This document shows, in pieces, positions 25,939 through 33,686 of a DNA stretch of 64,000 nt. The DNA is taken from assembly GCA_019873645.1 (NCBI GenBank), contig JAIOAX010000004.1:62001-126000 (forward strand). Direction: 5' to 3'. A program made the translations under genes and the position numbers. A model generated the notes under the pieces. It was not told where the DNA came from and did no database searches. It was given only the letters and a program-made list of their open reading frames with translations. Source of the stretch: Chloroflexota bacterium. Lineage in GTDB: Bacteria > Chloroflexota > Anaerolineae > B4-G1 > SLSP01. Numbering within the stretch: the first letter of the stretch is position 1; every line of letters starts with the position of its first letter.

Positions 25939-27378
25939 TCACAGGGGTTGGTATCGGCGCGTTTTGTCAAGGTCTTCCCGGGGCAATTGCTGTCCCTCGA
26001 GCGCTTGTCGCTCTTCCTCCAAGCGACGGCTGGCGCGCTGCAATTGCCAGATGATGAAGCGCACCCGCTGTGTCATCGCCGTGCCGATGTTCCACAGCAG
26101 GCGCGTCCCCAACACAGCGTCGTCCTCGCATAAGGCCAGCAAGCGGTCGCGGTCAAAAGCCAGCACTGTGGCGCCGGACTTTCCGGCGATCAAGTCGGCG
26201 CTGCGCCCGCCCTGGTCGAACATCGCATACTCACCGGTCATCGCCCCGGGACGCAAATGGGTGATCAACTGTTTGTGTTCCGCCGTTCCTGACCCCGGCC
26301 CATCCGGGTCGCTCCACACTTCAACCGTGCCGCTGTAGACGACGTACAGTTCACTGCCCGCCTGACTGGTTTCGGCGATCTTCTCGCCGGGCGCGTAGGT
26401 GCGCAAGACGGCCTGCGCCGCCAGGCGAATGCGTTGCGCCAGGTTCAGATTGCCGGCAATATCGGAATGAGCCAGGAATTGGGCGATGTCGCGCACCTGC
26501 ACAAGTGCCTTATCATCTACCGGCACGTTGATTTTGTCGCTCGAAAGCGGCAAACCCAGGTAAGCCGCAATGAGACGCCGTGTGGCCTGCGGCGCTTCAA
26601 ACTGCGGCCAATGCCCGGCTTTGGGCAGGATGCGCAGTTCGGCAGCGGGCCACTCATCAGCGATGACGCCTGCATCCCGCAACGGCACGGTGTTGTCTTC
26701 CGCCCCCCAGATGACCAGTGCCGGGGCTTCCACTTTGGCAAGCTGCCCACTCAGGTTATTCTCACGCATCGCAAAATAACACTCGGCGCGCACCCGCCCC
26801 TGTCCAGGCCGGCGGGCGTCCTCGCGCAAGCGGTGATAGTCCTCTTCGGTGATGCCGGTGCGCTCCGCAAAGGAGGCCGGGCGCATAATACGGTCGCTGA
26901 TGCCGACGACGGCGCGTTCCACAAAGGATACGATCAGGCGGCCCAGGCCAAAACGCTCCAGCAGCGTGATGGGAGAAACAATGGTGTTGATGTAAGCCGA
27001 AAGCCGGCCGGTGATCGTCGGCCCGATCAGCACCATGCGTTCCACCAACACCGGATGGCGTAGCGCGATTGTCACACTCGTCATCCCGCCCATCGAGTGC
27101 CCCACCAAAACCGCCGGCCCCTCGCTAAAACGGGCGATCAGTTCTGCCAGCAAATCGGCATATTGCGGGATCGTCGTGCGCTGCGGCAGACGCGGCGATT
27201 GTCCATAGCCGGGCAAATCCACGGCCAGGACGCGAAAACGCTGGCTCAACAGGCCGATCAGCGGGGACATGGCATACCAGGAGCTGGACCAGCCGTGGAT
27301 CAGCAACGCTATCTGGCGGCCCGGCGTCCCTTCCTCGATAACGTGAATATCCTGCCCATTGATGTTATAGAACGGCAC
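25939..27378 (-). CDS. Alpha/beta hydrolase fused to a cyclic-nucleotide-binding domain
   Basis: Residues about 10-275 are an alpha/beta hydrolase: oxyanion HGWSSSW, nucleophile Ser95 in GHSMGG, Asp in GAEDNTVP and His in AGHWPQFE. Residues about 300-430 form a cNMP-binding domain (LRTYAPGEKIAETSQAGSELYVVYSGTVEVW, then LRPGAMTGEYAMFD and RSADLIAG). A charged helical tail ends the 479-residue protein. The fusion suggests a hydrolase regulated by a nucleotide or similar ligand; the substrate is unknown and the phosphate cassette looks degenerate. No signal peptide. Confidence 0.82.
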   Translation of the reverse strand: MPFYNINGQDIHVIEEGTPGRQIALLIHGWSSSWYAMSPLIGLLSQRFRVLAVDLPGYGQSPRLPQRTTIPQYADLLAELIARFSEGPAVLVGHSMGGMTSVTIALRHPVLVERMVLIGPTITGRLSAYINTIVSPITLLERFGLGRLIVSFVERAVVGISDRIMRPASFAERTGITEEDYHRLREDARRPGQGRVRAECYFAMRENNLSGQLAKVEAPALVIWGAEDNTVPLRDAGVIADEWPAAELRILPKAGHWPQFEAPQATRRLIAAYLGLPLSSDKINVPVDDKALVQVRDIAQFLAHSDIAGNLNLAQRIRLAAQAVLRTYAPGEKIAETSQAGSELYVVYSGTVEVWSDPDGPGSGTAEHKQLITHLRPGAMTGEYAMFDQGGRSADLIAGKSGATVLAFDRDRLLALCEDDAVLGTRLLWNIGTAMTQRVRFIIWQLQRASRRLEEERQALEGQQLPREDLDKTRRYQPL

Positions 27379-27456
27379 GGCCCCTCCTCATAAAATGAGA
27401 ACAACGAATGGTGAAAGGCGAATTTGTTTTTTCCGCTGACAAAAATTGAGAGTTTT

Positions 27457-28137
27457 TTATCCCATCGCAATAACCCGACCGTTGAGCGGTTGAACGGGGC
27501 GGTTGTTGTGTGGGAAAATGGCGGCGAAAGCATTGAGTTGCGCCCGCGATAGGGTCAACGATGTGGTCATCACGGCCCAGAAAACGCCCTCCGAACAGGG
27601 CGGCGTGGTCAAAGAACCGCTATAACGATATGTCAGGCGCACCACAGGCAGCAGATCAAAAGCGTTCACCGTCGTCGGGAACGCTTGCTCCGGCCCCTCG
27701 GTTGCCGGCATCACCTCCCAGAGCGGCTGTAATGTGCCGTTATGCACTCCCACGTAAAAGGCCACGCCGATAACGGCAAATTGTCCCTCTGGATTCCGGT
27801 GGACGAGATGCGCTTCCAAATCAGCAAATTTCCCGCCAAAGGTGTGTTCGCTCGGCGTGTGGAAGTGAAATTGCAACAGTTCATAGCGCACGCCGGCCAC
27901 GCTAATATAACTGCCGGGATCATAATTGACCTGGATGGTATGGCCGTTGTTGACGATGCGCAAACGACTGGAGCGATAGTGGAATTCGATGGGCGGCAGC
28001 GTTTGTGGCACGGCGTTCGTTATATCCACAGGCGACTGGTTTTTGCCGAGGCTACACGCAGCGTATGCCGGATCCAGTTGCCCCCAGAACTGCGGGGCGA
28101 CGGCACCCTCATATCCCCAATGTGCAGTATGTGACAT
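27457..28137 (-). CDS. Alpha-carbonic anhydrase without a signal peptide
   Basis: The 226-residue enzyme hydrates CO2 to bicarbonate. It has zinc ligands H91 and H93 in QFHFHTPSEH and H110 in LEAHLVH, plus KNQSPVDI and GSLTTPPCSEGVFW, signatures of the alpha class. It starts directly with MSHTAHWGYEG, the first residues of the mature domain. Bacterial members usually have an export signal; none is visible here and no upstream in-frame start supplies one. AAAGGA precedes the ATG. Confidence 0.92.
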   Translation of the reverse strand: MSHTAHWGYEGAVAPQFWGQLDPAYAACSLGKNQSPVDITNAVPQTLPPIEFHYRSSRLRIVNNGHTIQVNYDPGSYISVAGVRYELLQFHFHTPSEHTFGGKFADLEAHLVHRNPEGQFAVIGVAFYVGVHNGTLQPLWEVMPATEGPEQAFPTTVNAFDLLPVVRLTYRYSGSLTTPPCSEGVFWAVMTTSLTLSRAQLNAFAAIFPHNNRPVQPLNGRVIAMG

Positions 28138-28200
28138 GGCGAAATCCTTTCACGCCTTACTATGGCTTGGGTATGCTCCATGATGAGTTAGTGAGCTTAT

Positions 28201-28260
28201 GAAACGTGAAAAATCCTGCGCTTCACGCTTTACGTTTTACGAGTTACGTTTTACGAGGGT
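28201..28260 (-). repeat. Heptad tandem repeat (CGTAAAA type) upstream of the carbonic anhydrase gene
   Basis: Five contiguous 7-mers (CTTCACG, CTTTACG, TTTTACG, AGTTACG, TTTTACG) lie about 65 bp upstream of the start. They match the 15186-15266 array. Confidence 0.75.
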
Positions 28261-28327
28261 TGTCCTCCAGCCAAAATAAAACGCCTTCGTATAATTTAAT
28301 TTTACCCGTGAAACACAATCTGTACCA

Positions 28328-29269
28328 TTACAAGCCGGTTACAAGTAGGTTTAGGTTTGACATTTGCGCCTCTGCCAGGCTGATGGCCGTGAAGCGTACT
28401 TCGTCGCCGGGGGCAAGCTGCGCCAGAAGGGGTAAATCGGCACGGATAACCGTGGCGATCTTGGGATAACCGCCGGTCGTCTGATGGTCGGCCAGCATCA
28501 CGATGGGCTGTCCATCTGGCGGCACCTGGATGCTGCCCGTCACCACGCCATCCGACACAATGCCGGTAATGCCACGGTGGGTGATAGGCGGCCCTTGCAA
28601 ACGCGCCCCCATACGATCCACATCCTGTGTGAGCCGGTAAGTGCTGTTAAGGAAAGTCGCCAATCCCTCCGCCGTGAAATGCTCATCCTGCGGCCCCAAC
28701 ACGACGCGCAGCGTCGGTTGGGAGGTGTAAGGGGGACGGCGATCTGCAGGCCACACGCGCCCGGCGCGCGCCAGCAGATCACGCACTGCCGTTTCACCGA
28801 GCGGAAGCCGATCCCCGGCCTGCAATGCCCGTCCCTCCAGACCGCCGAATCCGCCCGGCAAGTAAGTAGCCTGCGATCCCAAAAACGGCGGCAACGCGAT
28901 CCCACCAGAAACGGCCAGATACGCCCGCGCCCCACTCCGCCGCGTTCCAAATGTGATGATCCGCCCGGCGCGCACATACACGGCGTGCCACAGCGGTACC
29001 GGCAACGTTCCCACCCACAGATCGAATGTCGCGCCGCACACGGCGATGAGGCACTCGCGCGCTACGCGCAACAGCGGCCCGCTCAGGGTGATTTCGAGCG
29101 CCGCAGCGTCGGGGGAATTGCCTGCAAGGATATTCGCCGCAGTGAAAGCCACCTCGTCCAACGGGCCGGAGGGCGGCACCCCGTAGCGCGCCCACCCCTT
29201 GCGCCCGGCATCCTGCACCGTCGTCAGCAGGCCGGGATTAAGGACTTCAAGCATCGCCGGATGGCTCAT
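28328..29269 (-). CDS. pxpC: 5-oxoprolinase subunit C (biotin-dependent carboxyltransferase-like)
   Basis: The 313-residue protein matches the CT_A_B family (KipA/PxpC): MLEVLNPGLLTTVQDAGRKGWARYGVPPSGPLD at the N-terminus (key part QDAGRKGWARYGVP), DRMGARLQGPP and SDGVVTGSIQVPPDGQPI. With PxpA and PxpB it forms the ATP-dependent enzyme opening 5-oxoproline to glutamate. Its start overlaps the pxpB stop by 4 bp. It is the last gene of the operon. Confidence 0.92.
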   Translation of the reverse strand: MSHPAMLEVLNPGLLTTVQDAGRKGWARYGVPPSGPLDEVAFTAANILAGNSPDAAALEITLSGPLLRVARECLIAVCGATFDLWVGTLPVPLWHAVYVRAGRIITFGTRRSGARAYLAVSGGIALPPFLGSQATYLPGGFGGLEGRALQAGDRLPLGETAVRDLLARAGRVWPADRRPPYTSQPTLRVVLGPQDEHFTAEGLATFLNSTYRLTQDVDRMGARLQGPPITHRGITGIVSDGVVTGSIQVPPDGQPIVMLADHQTTGGYPKIATVIRADLPLLAQLAPGDEVRFTAISLAEAQMSNLNLLVTGL

Positions 29270-29919
29270 AACGGCACGAACCGTACGCGATCTCCGGCTT
29301 GCAGAACAAACGGCGTCTCGCAGGCCGGATCGAACAACACTACCTCCGTCCGCCCGATGATGCGCCAGCCGCCCGGCGTAGACAGCGCATACACGCCGGT
29401 CTGCGCGCCGGCAATGCCCACGCTGCCCGCCGGCACACGCAGACGCGGGGTCGCCAGGCGCGGCGTCGCCAATGTCTCGGGCAGCCCAAGCAGATAGGCG
29501 AATCCCGGCGCAAATCCGAGCATCGCCACCGTGTAAACAGGCTGCACGTGCAACTCAATCACTGCCGTTTCCGACATTCCGCAGTGCGCCGCCACATCTG
29601 CTAAATCCGGCCCCCATTCGCCGCCATAATGCACGGGGATTTCAACCAACCGCCCTTCCGGCGCATCGGCCGTCGCCAGTGTAGCCAGCATCTCCGTCAA
29701 AATCGCGCGCATTGTATCGGCGCGACTTACCTGCGGATCGTACATCACCAGCAGCGAGCGGTACGTCGGGACCGTCTCGACAAGGCCGGGCGCAGGCCGC
29801 GCGTGCAAAGCTGCATCGAGCGCGTGCACCTGTCGGTTAAGCGCCGCGTCCACCGCGTCGCCGAATTCTACGGTGAACGCCGTTTCGCCCACGGGGAGGA
29901 TGCGAGGATAACTGAACAT
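29266..29919 (-). CDS. pxpB: 5-oxoprolinase subunit B
   Basis: The 217-residue product has the CT_C_D (KipI/PxpB) motifs: GETAFTVEFGDAVD, EIPVHYGGEWGPDL, MLGFAPGFAYLLGLPE and VPAGSVGIAGAQTGVY. It pairs with PxpC. The gap to pxpA contains a degenerate ATTCGTGG-type repeat and no strong ribosome site. Confidence 0.92.
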   Translation of the reverse strand: MFSYPRILPVGETAFTVEFGDAVDAALNRQVHALDAALHARPAPGLVETVPTYRSLLVMYDPQVSRADTMRAILTEMLATLATADAPEGRLVEIPVHYGGEWGPDLADVAAHCGMSETAVIELHVQPVYTVAMLGFAPGFAYLLGLPETLATPRLATPRLRVPAGSVGIAGAQTGVYALSTPGGWRIIGRTEVVLFDPACETPFVLQAGDRVRFVPL

Positions 29920-29936
29920 TGGCCTATCAACTCCAA

Positions 29937-30007
29937 ACAGACCACAAGTCTACATAAATCTTCACGAATAAAAACTCAGTTGGTGAAGATTGGCAAAGAT
30001 TCGTGGC
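29937..30007 (-). repeat. Degenerate CACGAAT repeat with inverted arms, pxpA-pxpB gap
   Basis: AATCTTCACGAAT and its partner GGTGAAGATTGG / AGATTCGTGG form an imperfect hairpin. It resembles the repeats at 25717-25880 and 47359-47390. Confidence 0.5.
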
Positions 30008-30013
30008 AGAAAA

Positions 30014-30769
30014 TCACTCCAGGGGCGTGATAACCACACCTTTATCCTCTAACGCTGTTCGTAACGCCGCAGCGATAGCTACAGCATCAGGGGTGTCGCC
30101 GTGGATGCAAAGCGTGTCAACGTGTAAGGGGACAATTTTGCCTGTGATCGCCTCCACCTCGCCTTGCGTGACCATACGGACGGCGCGGGCCGTCGTCAAA
30201 GCTAAATCGTGGATCACTGCGCCAGGTTCGCTGCGTGGGACAAGGCTGCCGTCTTCGCGGTAGGCGCGGTCGGCAAAACCCTCGCGGGCCACGCGCAGGC
30301 CCGCCGCCCGTGCAGCATACAACAGCGCAGAATTCGGCAGCGTGACGACGATCAACGTCGGGTCAAAGGCGGCAACCGCGCGGACAAGCGCCTCGGCGAC
30401 GGCTTGATCGCGAGCCGCGACGTTGTACAGCGCGCCGTGCGGCTTCACATGCACCAACGGCGCACCTGCCGCGCGTGTAAATCCTGCCAGCGCGCCGATC
30501 TGATAAAGCACGGTTGCCTCAATCTCGGCCGGCGTCAACGCCATCGCCCGCCGCCCAAAGCCCTGCAAATCCGGGTAGCCCGGATGCGCGCCGATGGCCA
30601 CACCCTTGCGCGCTGCCAGTGCGACCGTAGCCTGCATCACCAGTGGATCGCCCGCGTGCAGTCCACACGCAATGTTCGCCGACGTGACCACATCCAGCAT
30701 GGCCGCGTCGTCGCCGAGCGTGTAGCGCCCGAAACTTTCACCCATGTCGCAGTTGAGATCAATGCGCAT
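30014..30769 (-). CDS. pxpA: 5-oxoprolinase subunit A (LamB/YcsF family)
   Basis: The 251-residue protein begins RIDLNCDMGESFGRYTLGDDA, the LamB/YcsF signature, and continues SANIACGLHAGDP, GAHPGYPDLQGFGRR and VKPHGALYN with metal- or substrate-binding His and Asp residues. It is the first gene of pxpABC, expressed from the promoter at 30823-30850. The ATG is not preceded by a clear ribosome site; a 15-mer repeat abuts it. Confidence 0.93.
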   Translation of the reverse strand: MRIDLNCDMGESFGRYTLGDDAAMLDVVTSANIACGLHAGDPLVMQATVALAARKGVAIGAHPGYPDLQGFGRRAMALTPAEIEATVLYQIGALAGFTRAAGAPLVHVKPHGALYNVAARDQAVAEALVRAVAAFDPTLIVVTLPNSALLYAARAAGLRVAREGFADRAYREDGSLVPRSEPGAVIHDLALTTARAVRMVTQGEVEAITGKIVPLHVDTLCIHGDTPDAVAIAAALRTALEDKGVVITPLE

Positions 30770-30770
30770 A

Positions 30771-30808
30771 TAGTCGGATAGTCGTCAGTCGGATAGTCAT
30801 CAGTCGCT
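30771..30808 (-). repeat. 15-mer repeat (AGTCGGATAGTC) in the pxpA leader
   Basis: Two and a half copies of TAGTCGGATAGTCNTC adjoin the pxpA start codon. The same family lies before deaD (32569-32611). Confidence 0.75.
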
Positions 30809-30822
30809 TAGAGCGACATTCG

Positions 30823-30850
30823 AGTATAAGCGACTTTCCTCAGATGTCAA
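30823..30850 (-). promoter_or_regulatory. pxpABC promoter
   Basis: Minus-strand TTGACA (30850-30845), 16 bp, TATACT (30828-30823). The -35 touches the deaD terminator. Confidence 0.6.
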
Positions 30851-30879
30851 AAACCCGATTGTGCGTCAATCGGGTTTTT
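30849..30879 (-). terminator. Rho-independent terminator of deaD
   Basis: A perfect 13-bp stem (30849-30861 / 30867-30879) with a 5-base loop and U5 in the deaD direction; it is symmetrical and may act both ways. Confidence 0.9.
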
Positions 30880-30904
30880 GCGTAACAAATCTGTCAGGTT
30901 TGGT

Positions 30905-32557
30905 TCAATCCAGTGTTTTGAGTGTCACCGCACGCCCACGCACCTTCCAGTGCTTCATCTTATGGAGCACCTGGCCGGCGTGTTGCTCGGCGACGTCCAC
31001 GAACGTGTGCTGGGGTTGGATGTCAATCGCGCCGATGGCCCGACCGGGGATGCCGGTTTCGCCGGCAATCGCGCCGACGATGTCGCGCGGGCGGATACCA
31101 TGTGCCTCGCCCACGTTGAGCCACAAGCGCACCATGCCGGGTTCGCGTTCGGTCTTGCGCCGCGGCGCGCGGGTGGGACGCGGTTCAGGCTTCCCTTCAA
31201 ACTCAAACTTCGCGCGATGCTGTTGGGAGCGCAGCGGGACTTCCTTGATCTCTTCGATGGGGCGCTGCTGTTCTTGTGCACGCGCGAGCCGGATCGCCGC
31301 GGCCGCCACGTCCTCCGCCGTGTGACCGGCGGCCAGCATCTGGGCAACCAAAGCGCGTTCTTTACCCAATTCACCCTCCAGTTGCCCCCCCATCTTCAGC
31401 AGGAACTGCGCATCCCGGCGCGCCAGGATGTCGGCAGCAGTCGGGAGCTTCGCGCGGGTGATCGGCTGCATGGTGAAGGCTTCAATTTCTTGCAGACGGC
31501 GACGATCGCGCGGCGTCGCCAGCGTAATCGCCACACCCTTCTTGCCTGCCCGCCCGGTACGCCCGATGCGGTGGACGTAGATTTCGGGGTCAAAGGGCAA
31601 ATCGTAATTGACCACGTGGGAAACGTCATCAATGTCCAAACCACGCGCCGCCACATCCGTCGCCACCAGCACGGTAATTTGTCCACGGCGGAAGCGATTC
31701 ATCACCGTTTCCCGTGCCGGCTGGCTGAGGTCGCCATGCAACGCCTCGGCCTGGATGCCGCGCGCGAAGAGCGCGTCGGCCAATTCCGCTGCACGCACTT
31801 TAGTAGCGGTAAACACCAGGACGCTGGTCATGGCCTCGGTCTCTAAAAGCCGGGTGAGCGCCGCAAGTTTGTCTTCTTCATTGACGACGTAGTACCGCTG
31901 TTCCGTCTCGGCGACGGTGAGACGCTTGGGATTGACCATAATCGTCTCCGGCGCAGCCATATAGCGGTCGGCGAGTCGCCGGATGGGTTCGGGTAGGGTA
32001 GCGGAAAAGAGCGCGGTCTGCCGCGTCGCCGGGGTTTCCTTCAAGATAGCCTCGACATCCTCGATGAAGCCCATGCTCAACATCTCGTCGGCCTCGTCCA
32101 GCACAAGATAGCGGACGCCGCTCAGGTCAAGCGCGCCCTTGTGAATCAGATCGAGAAGACGGCCCGGCGTGCCGATAACGACATCCACGCCGCGCTGCAA
32201 ACGCCCGATTTGGTGAGTGTAAGACTGACCGCCGTAAATTGCCAGCACGCGCACGCCGCGATGGCGTCCGTATTCGTAGATCGCCTGCGCCACCTGGATC
32301 GCCAGTTCACGGGTCGGGGTCACGACCAGGCCCTGCACCTGTCCATGCGCCGCGTCGAAATCCAGGGCGTGCAACATCGGCAGCGCGAAGGCCGCCGTCT
32401 TGCCGGTGCCGGTTTGCGCCTGTCCCAGGACATCGCGGCCATTCAGCAACGCGGGAATCGCCCGCTCCTGAATGGGGGTCGGGCTTTCGTAGCCCAGTTC
32501 ATCTACAGCCTGCATCAATGCCGGATGCAGGGAAAATGCTTGAAACTCGATTGACAT
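30905..32557 (-). CDS. deaD: DEAD-box RNA helicase with DbpA-type RNA-binding domain
   Basis: The 550-residue ATP-dependent RNA helicase has the Q motif (GYESPTPIQERAIP), AQTGTGKT, PTRELA, VLDEADEM, SAT and HRIGRTGRAG. A linker (about 350-470) leads to a C-terminal DbpA-like RNA-binding domain (VRLWLNVGEAHGIRPRDIVGAI...). The length matches DeaD/CsdA, which helps ribosome assembly and cold adaptation. AAGGAG precedes the ATG. A candidate promoter about 180 bp upstream gives a long leader with a terminator-like hairpin, hinting at attenuation. Confidence 0.92.
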   Translation of the reverse strand: MSIEFQAFSLHPALMQAVDELGYESPTPIQERAIPALLNGRDVLGQAQTGTGKTAAFALPMLHALDFDAAHGQVQGLVVTPTRELAIQVAQAIYEYGRHRGVRVLAIYGGQSYTHQIGRLQRGVDVVIGTPGRLLDLIHKGALDLSGVRYLVLDEADEMLSMGFIEDVEAILKETPATRQTALFSATLPEPIRRLADRYMAAPETIMVNPKRLTVAETEQRYYVVNEEDKLAALTRLLETEAMTSVLVFTATKVRAAELADALFARGIQAEALHGDLSQPARETVMNRFRRGQITVLVATDVAARGLDIDDVSHVVNYDLPFDPEIYVHRIGRTGRAGKKGVAITLATPRDRRRLQEIEAFTMQPITRAKLPTAADILARRDAQFLLKMGGQLEGELGKERALVAQMLAAGHTAEDVAAAAIRLARAQEQQRPIEEIKEVPLRSQQHRAKFEFEGKPEPRPTRAPRRKTEREPGMVRLWLNVGEAHGIRPRDIVGAIAGETGIPGRAIGAIDIQPQHTFVDVAEQHAGQVLHKMKHWKVRGRAVTLKTLD

Positions 32558-32568
32558 ACAACTCCTTT

Positions 32569-32611
32569 TAGTCAGATAGTCCTTAGTCGGATAGTCCTTA
32601 GTCAGATAGTC
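32569..32611 (-). repeat. 15-mer tandem repeat (TTAGTCNGATAGTCC) in the deaD leader
   Basis: Three copies in a row end just upstream of the deaD ribosome site. Confidence 0.8.
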
Positions 32612-32653
32612 GCGTGGTTTGCAAAATTTCCCTGTCAGAACGAAGGTCTTGCA

Positions 32654-32688
32654 GAAAAAAAGGGCCTGCCATTACCGGCAAGGCCCTG
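32654..32688 (-). terminator. Intrinsic terminator, possible deaD attenuator
   Basis: AGGGCCTGCC pairs with GGCAAGGCCCT (one bulge), and the A7 run at 32654-32661 gives a U tract on the minus strand. It lies downstream of the PIN-type toxin gene but inside the likely deaD leader. Confidence 0.8.
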
Positions 32689-32732
32689 TAAAGACCACGC
32701 ACGTATAAGGGCGTCTTATGACGCCGAGCAGA

Positions 32733-32760
32733 ATTATAGCACAGAAAGTGGAAAGCACAA
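32733..32760 (-). promoter_or_regulatory. Candidate deaD promoter
   Basis: Minus-strand TTGTGC (32760-32755), 16 bp, TATAAT (32738-32733). A small stem GGCGTC-TTAT-GACGCC follows it. Confidence 0.5.
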
Positions 32761-32774
32761 CAGAGAAATGTAGT

Positions 32775-33302
32775 TTAGGGTGATGGAGTTATAGAACGAA
32801 GTTGCTTAACAGCTAATTCCACAATTGCGCGGGTTACATAAAGGCTACTTACATCGTAAAGATCGGTGATATGACGTTCGGCCTCAGCTCGCGAAATGTA
32901 CCCAAGCTGATAGGCTTTAACAATAACGCCCAAAGACCCCACCGGTGTCACATTTAACCGTTTGGCAGCATAGCGTACAGCCAGATCATCGGTCAACAGA
33001 ATAGAGACACTGATCTGTCGGCAGAGGTATAGAGCTTCACATTCACCATTCTGCAAGTTCTCCAAGTTATTTTGGCGCACGAATTGTGCCACCTCAAGCA
33101 GTGGGGAAGAGCGACGTTGGACATTATTCAGGCTAGCAACATAACTTTTTGAAACTCGGCCATACTCAACTGTCTCGGCCCAAACCGCATCAGGGATATA
33201 CAAAACATCCCATCCGCGCAAAAGCGTAAGACACCCCACCTCGGCCAGGTGGATGAGCGGCCCGGCGTCAGCGACTGCCGCGCTCATACTTCCAACGCCC
33301 AT
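32775..33302 (-). CDS. PIN-like DUF3368 protein, putative toxin
   Basis: The 175-residue product has the PIN-related DUF3368 layout: VADAGPLIHLAEVGCL (first acidic residue), NGECEALYLC, ILLTDDLAVRYAAKRLNV and GSLGVIVKAYQLGYI. These acidic residues would bind the metal of an RNase. ATG 33302 follows GGAGG at 7 bp and lies inside the end of the antitoxin gene. Such proteins are usually VapC-like toxins; RNase activity is inferred. Confidence 0.8.
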   Translation of the reverse strand: MGVGSMSAAVADAGPLIHLAEVGCLTLLRGWDVLYIPDAVWAETVEYGRVSKSYVASLNNVQRRSSPLLEVAQFVRQNNLENLQNGECEALYLCRQISVSILLTDDLAVRYAAKRLNVTPVGSLGVIVKAYQLGYISRAEAERHITDLYDVSSLYVTRAIVELAVKQLRSITPSP

Positions 33303-33532
33303 GCCAGATCCTCCAGCATAGCTGTATGCTGACGTTCAGCCAACTCGACCCAATCAATGCCAGCGGTCTCAATAGCTTCTGCTCGCGTGATCTCACCTCG
33401 CAAATAGCGCCCTAAAGCACGTTCGCGCCATAATTGACGCAAGCCGGTCTGCAAAGCTAGCCCCATAACCTCAGCTTCTGGCTTCTGAATTTCCTGAACC
33501 AACGTATCCAGATAAAGTGATAAACTCGTCAT
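33284..33532 (-). CDS. UPF0175-like small protein, putative antitoxin
   Basis: The 82-residue protein contains LQTGLRQLWRERALGRYLRGEITRAEAIETAGIDWVELAERQ, a helix-turn-helix-like arrangement as in UPF0175 antitoxins (core EITRAEAIETAGI). It is first in the two-gene unit and overlaps the DUF3368 gene by 19 bp. A strong promoter lies 55 bp upstream. Confidence 0.75.
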   Translation of the reverse strand: MTSLSLYLDTLVQEIQKPEAEVMGLALQTGLRQLWRERALGRYLRGEITRAEAIETAGIDWVELAERQHTAMLEDLAWALEV

Positions 33533-33584
33533 GCTTCACCTCATTTCAATGCCACTCGCACCATCCGTCTGTGCTCTCATGCCC

Positions 33585-33613
33585 ATTATACGAACCTCTG
33601 TCAGACAAGTCAA
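33585..33613 (-). promoter_or_regulatory. Promoter of the UPF0175-DUF3368 pair
   Basis: Minus-strand TTGACT (33613-33608), 17 bp, TATAAT (33590-33585): near-consensus. Confidence 0.7.
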
Positions 33614-33631
33614 TACCTGCGATTTCGTCTC

Positions 33632-33670
33632 AAAAAAACGGGGCAGCAAGATGAATCTTGTTGCCCCGTT
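33632..33670 (-). terminator. Rho-independent terminator of the EF-G gene
   Basis: A 16-bp stem (AACGGGGCAGCAAGAT / ATCTTGTTGCCCCGTT, one G-T) with a U7 tract on the minus strand. Confidence 0.9.
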
Positions 33671-33686
33671 AGCTGTTGATCCGCCT

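Noticed and set aside
28484..29497. A 337-residue plus-strand frame over pxpC
   Set aside because: Antisense of pxpC and pxpB, which match their families along the whole length.
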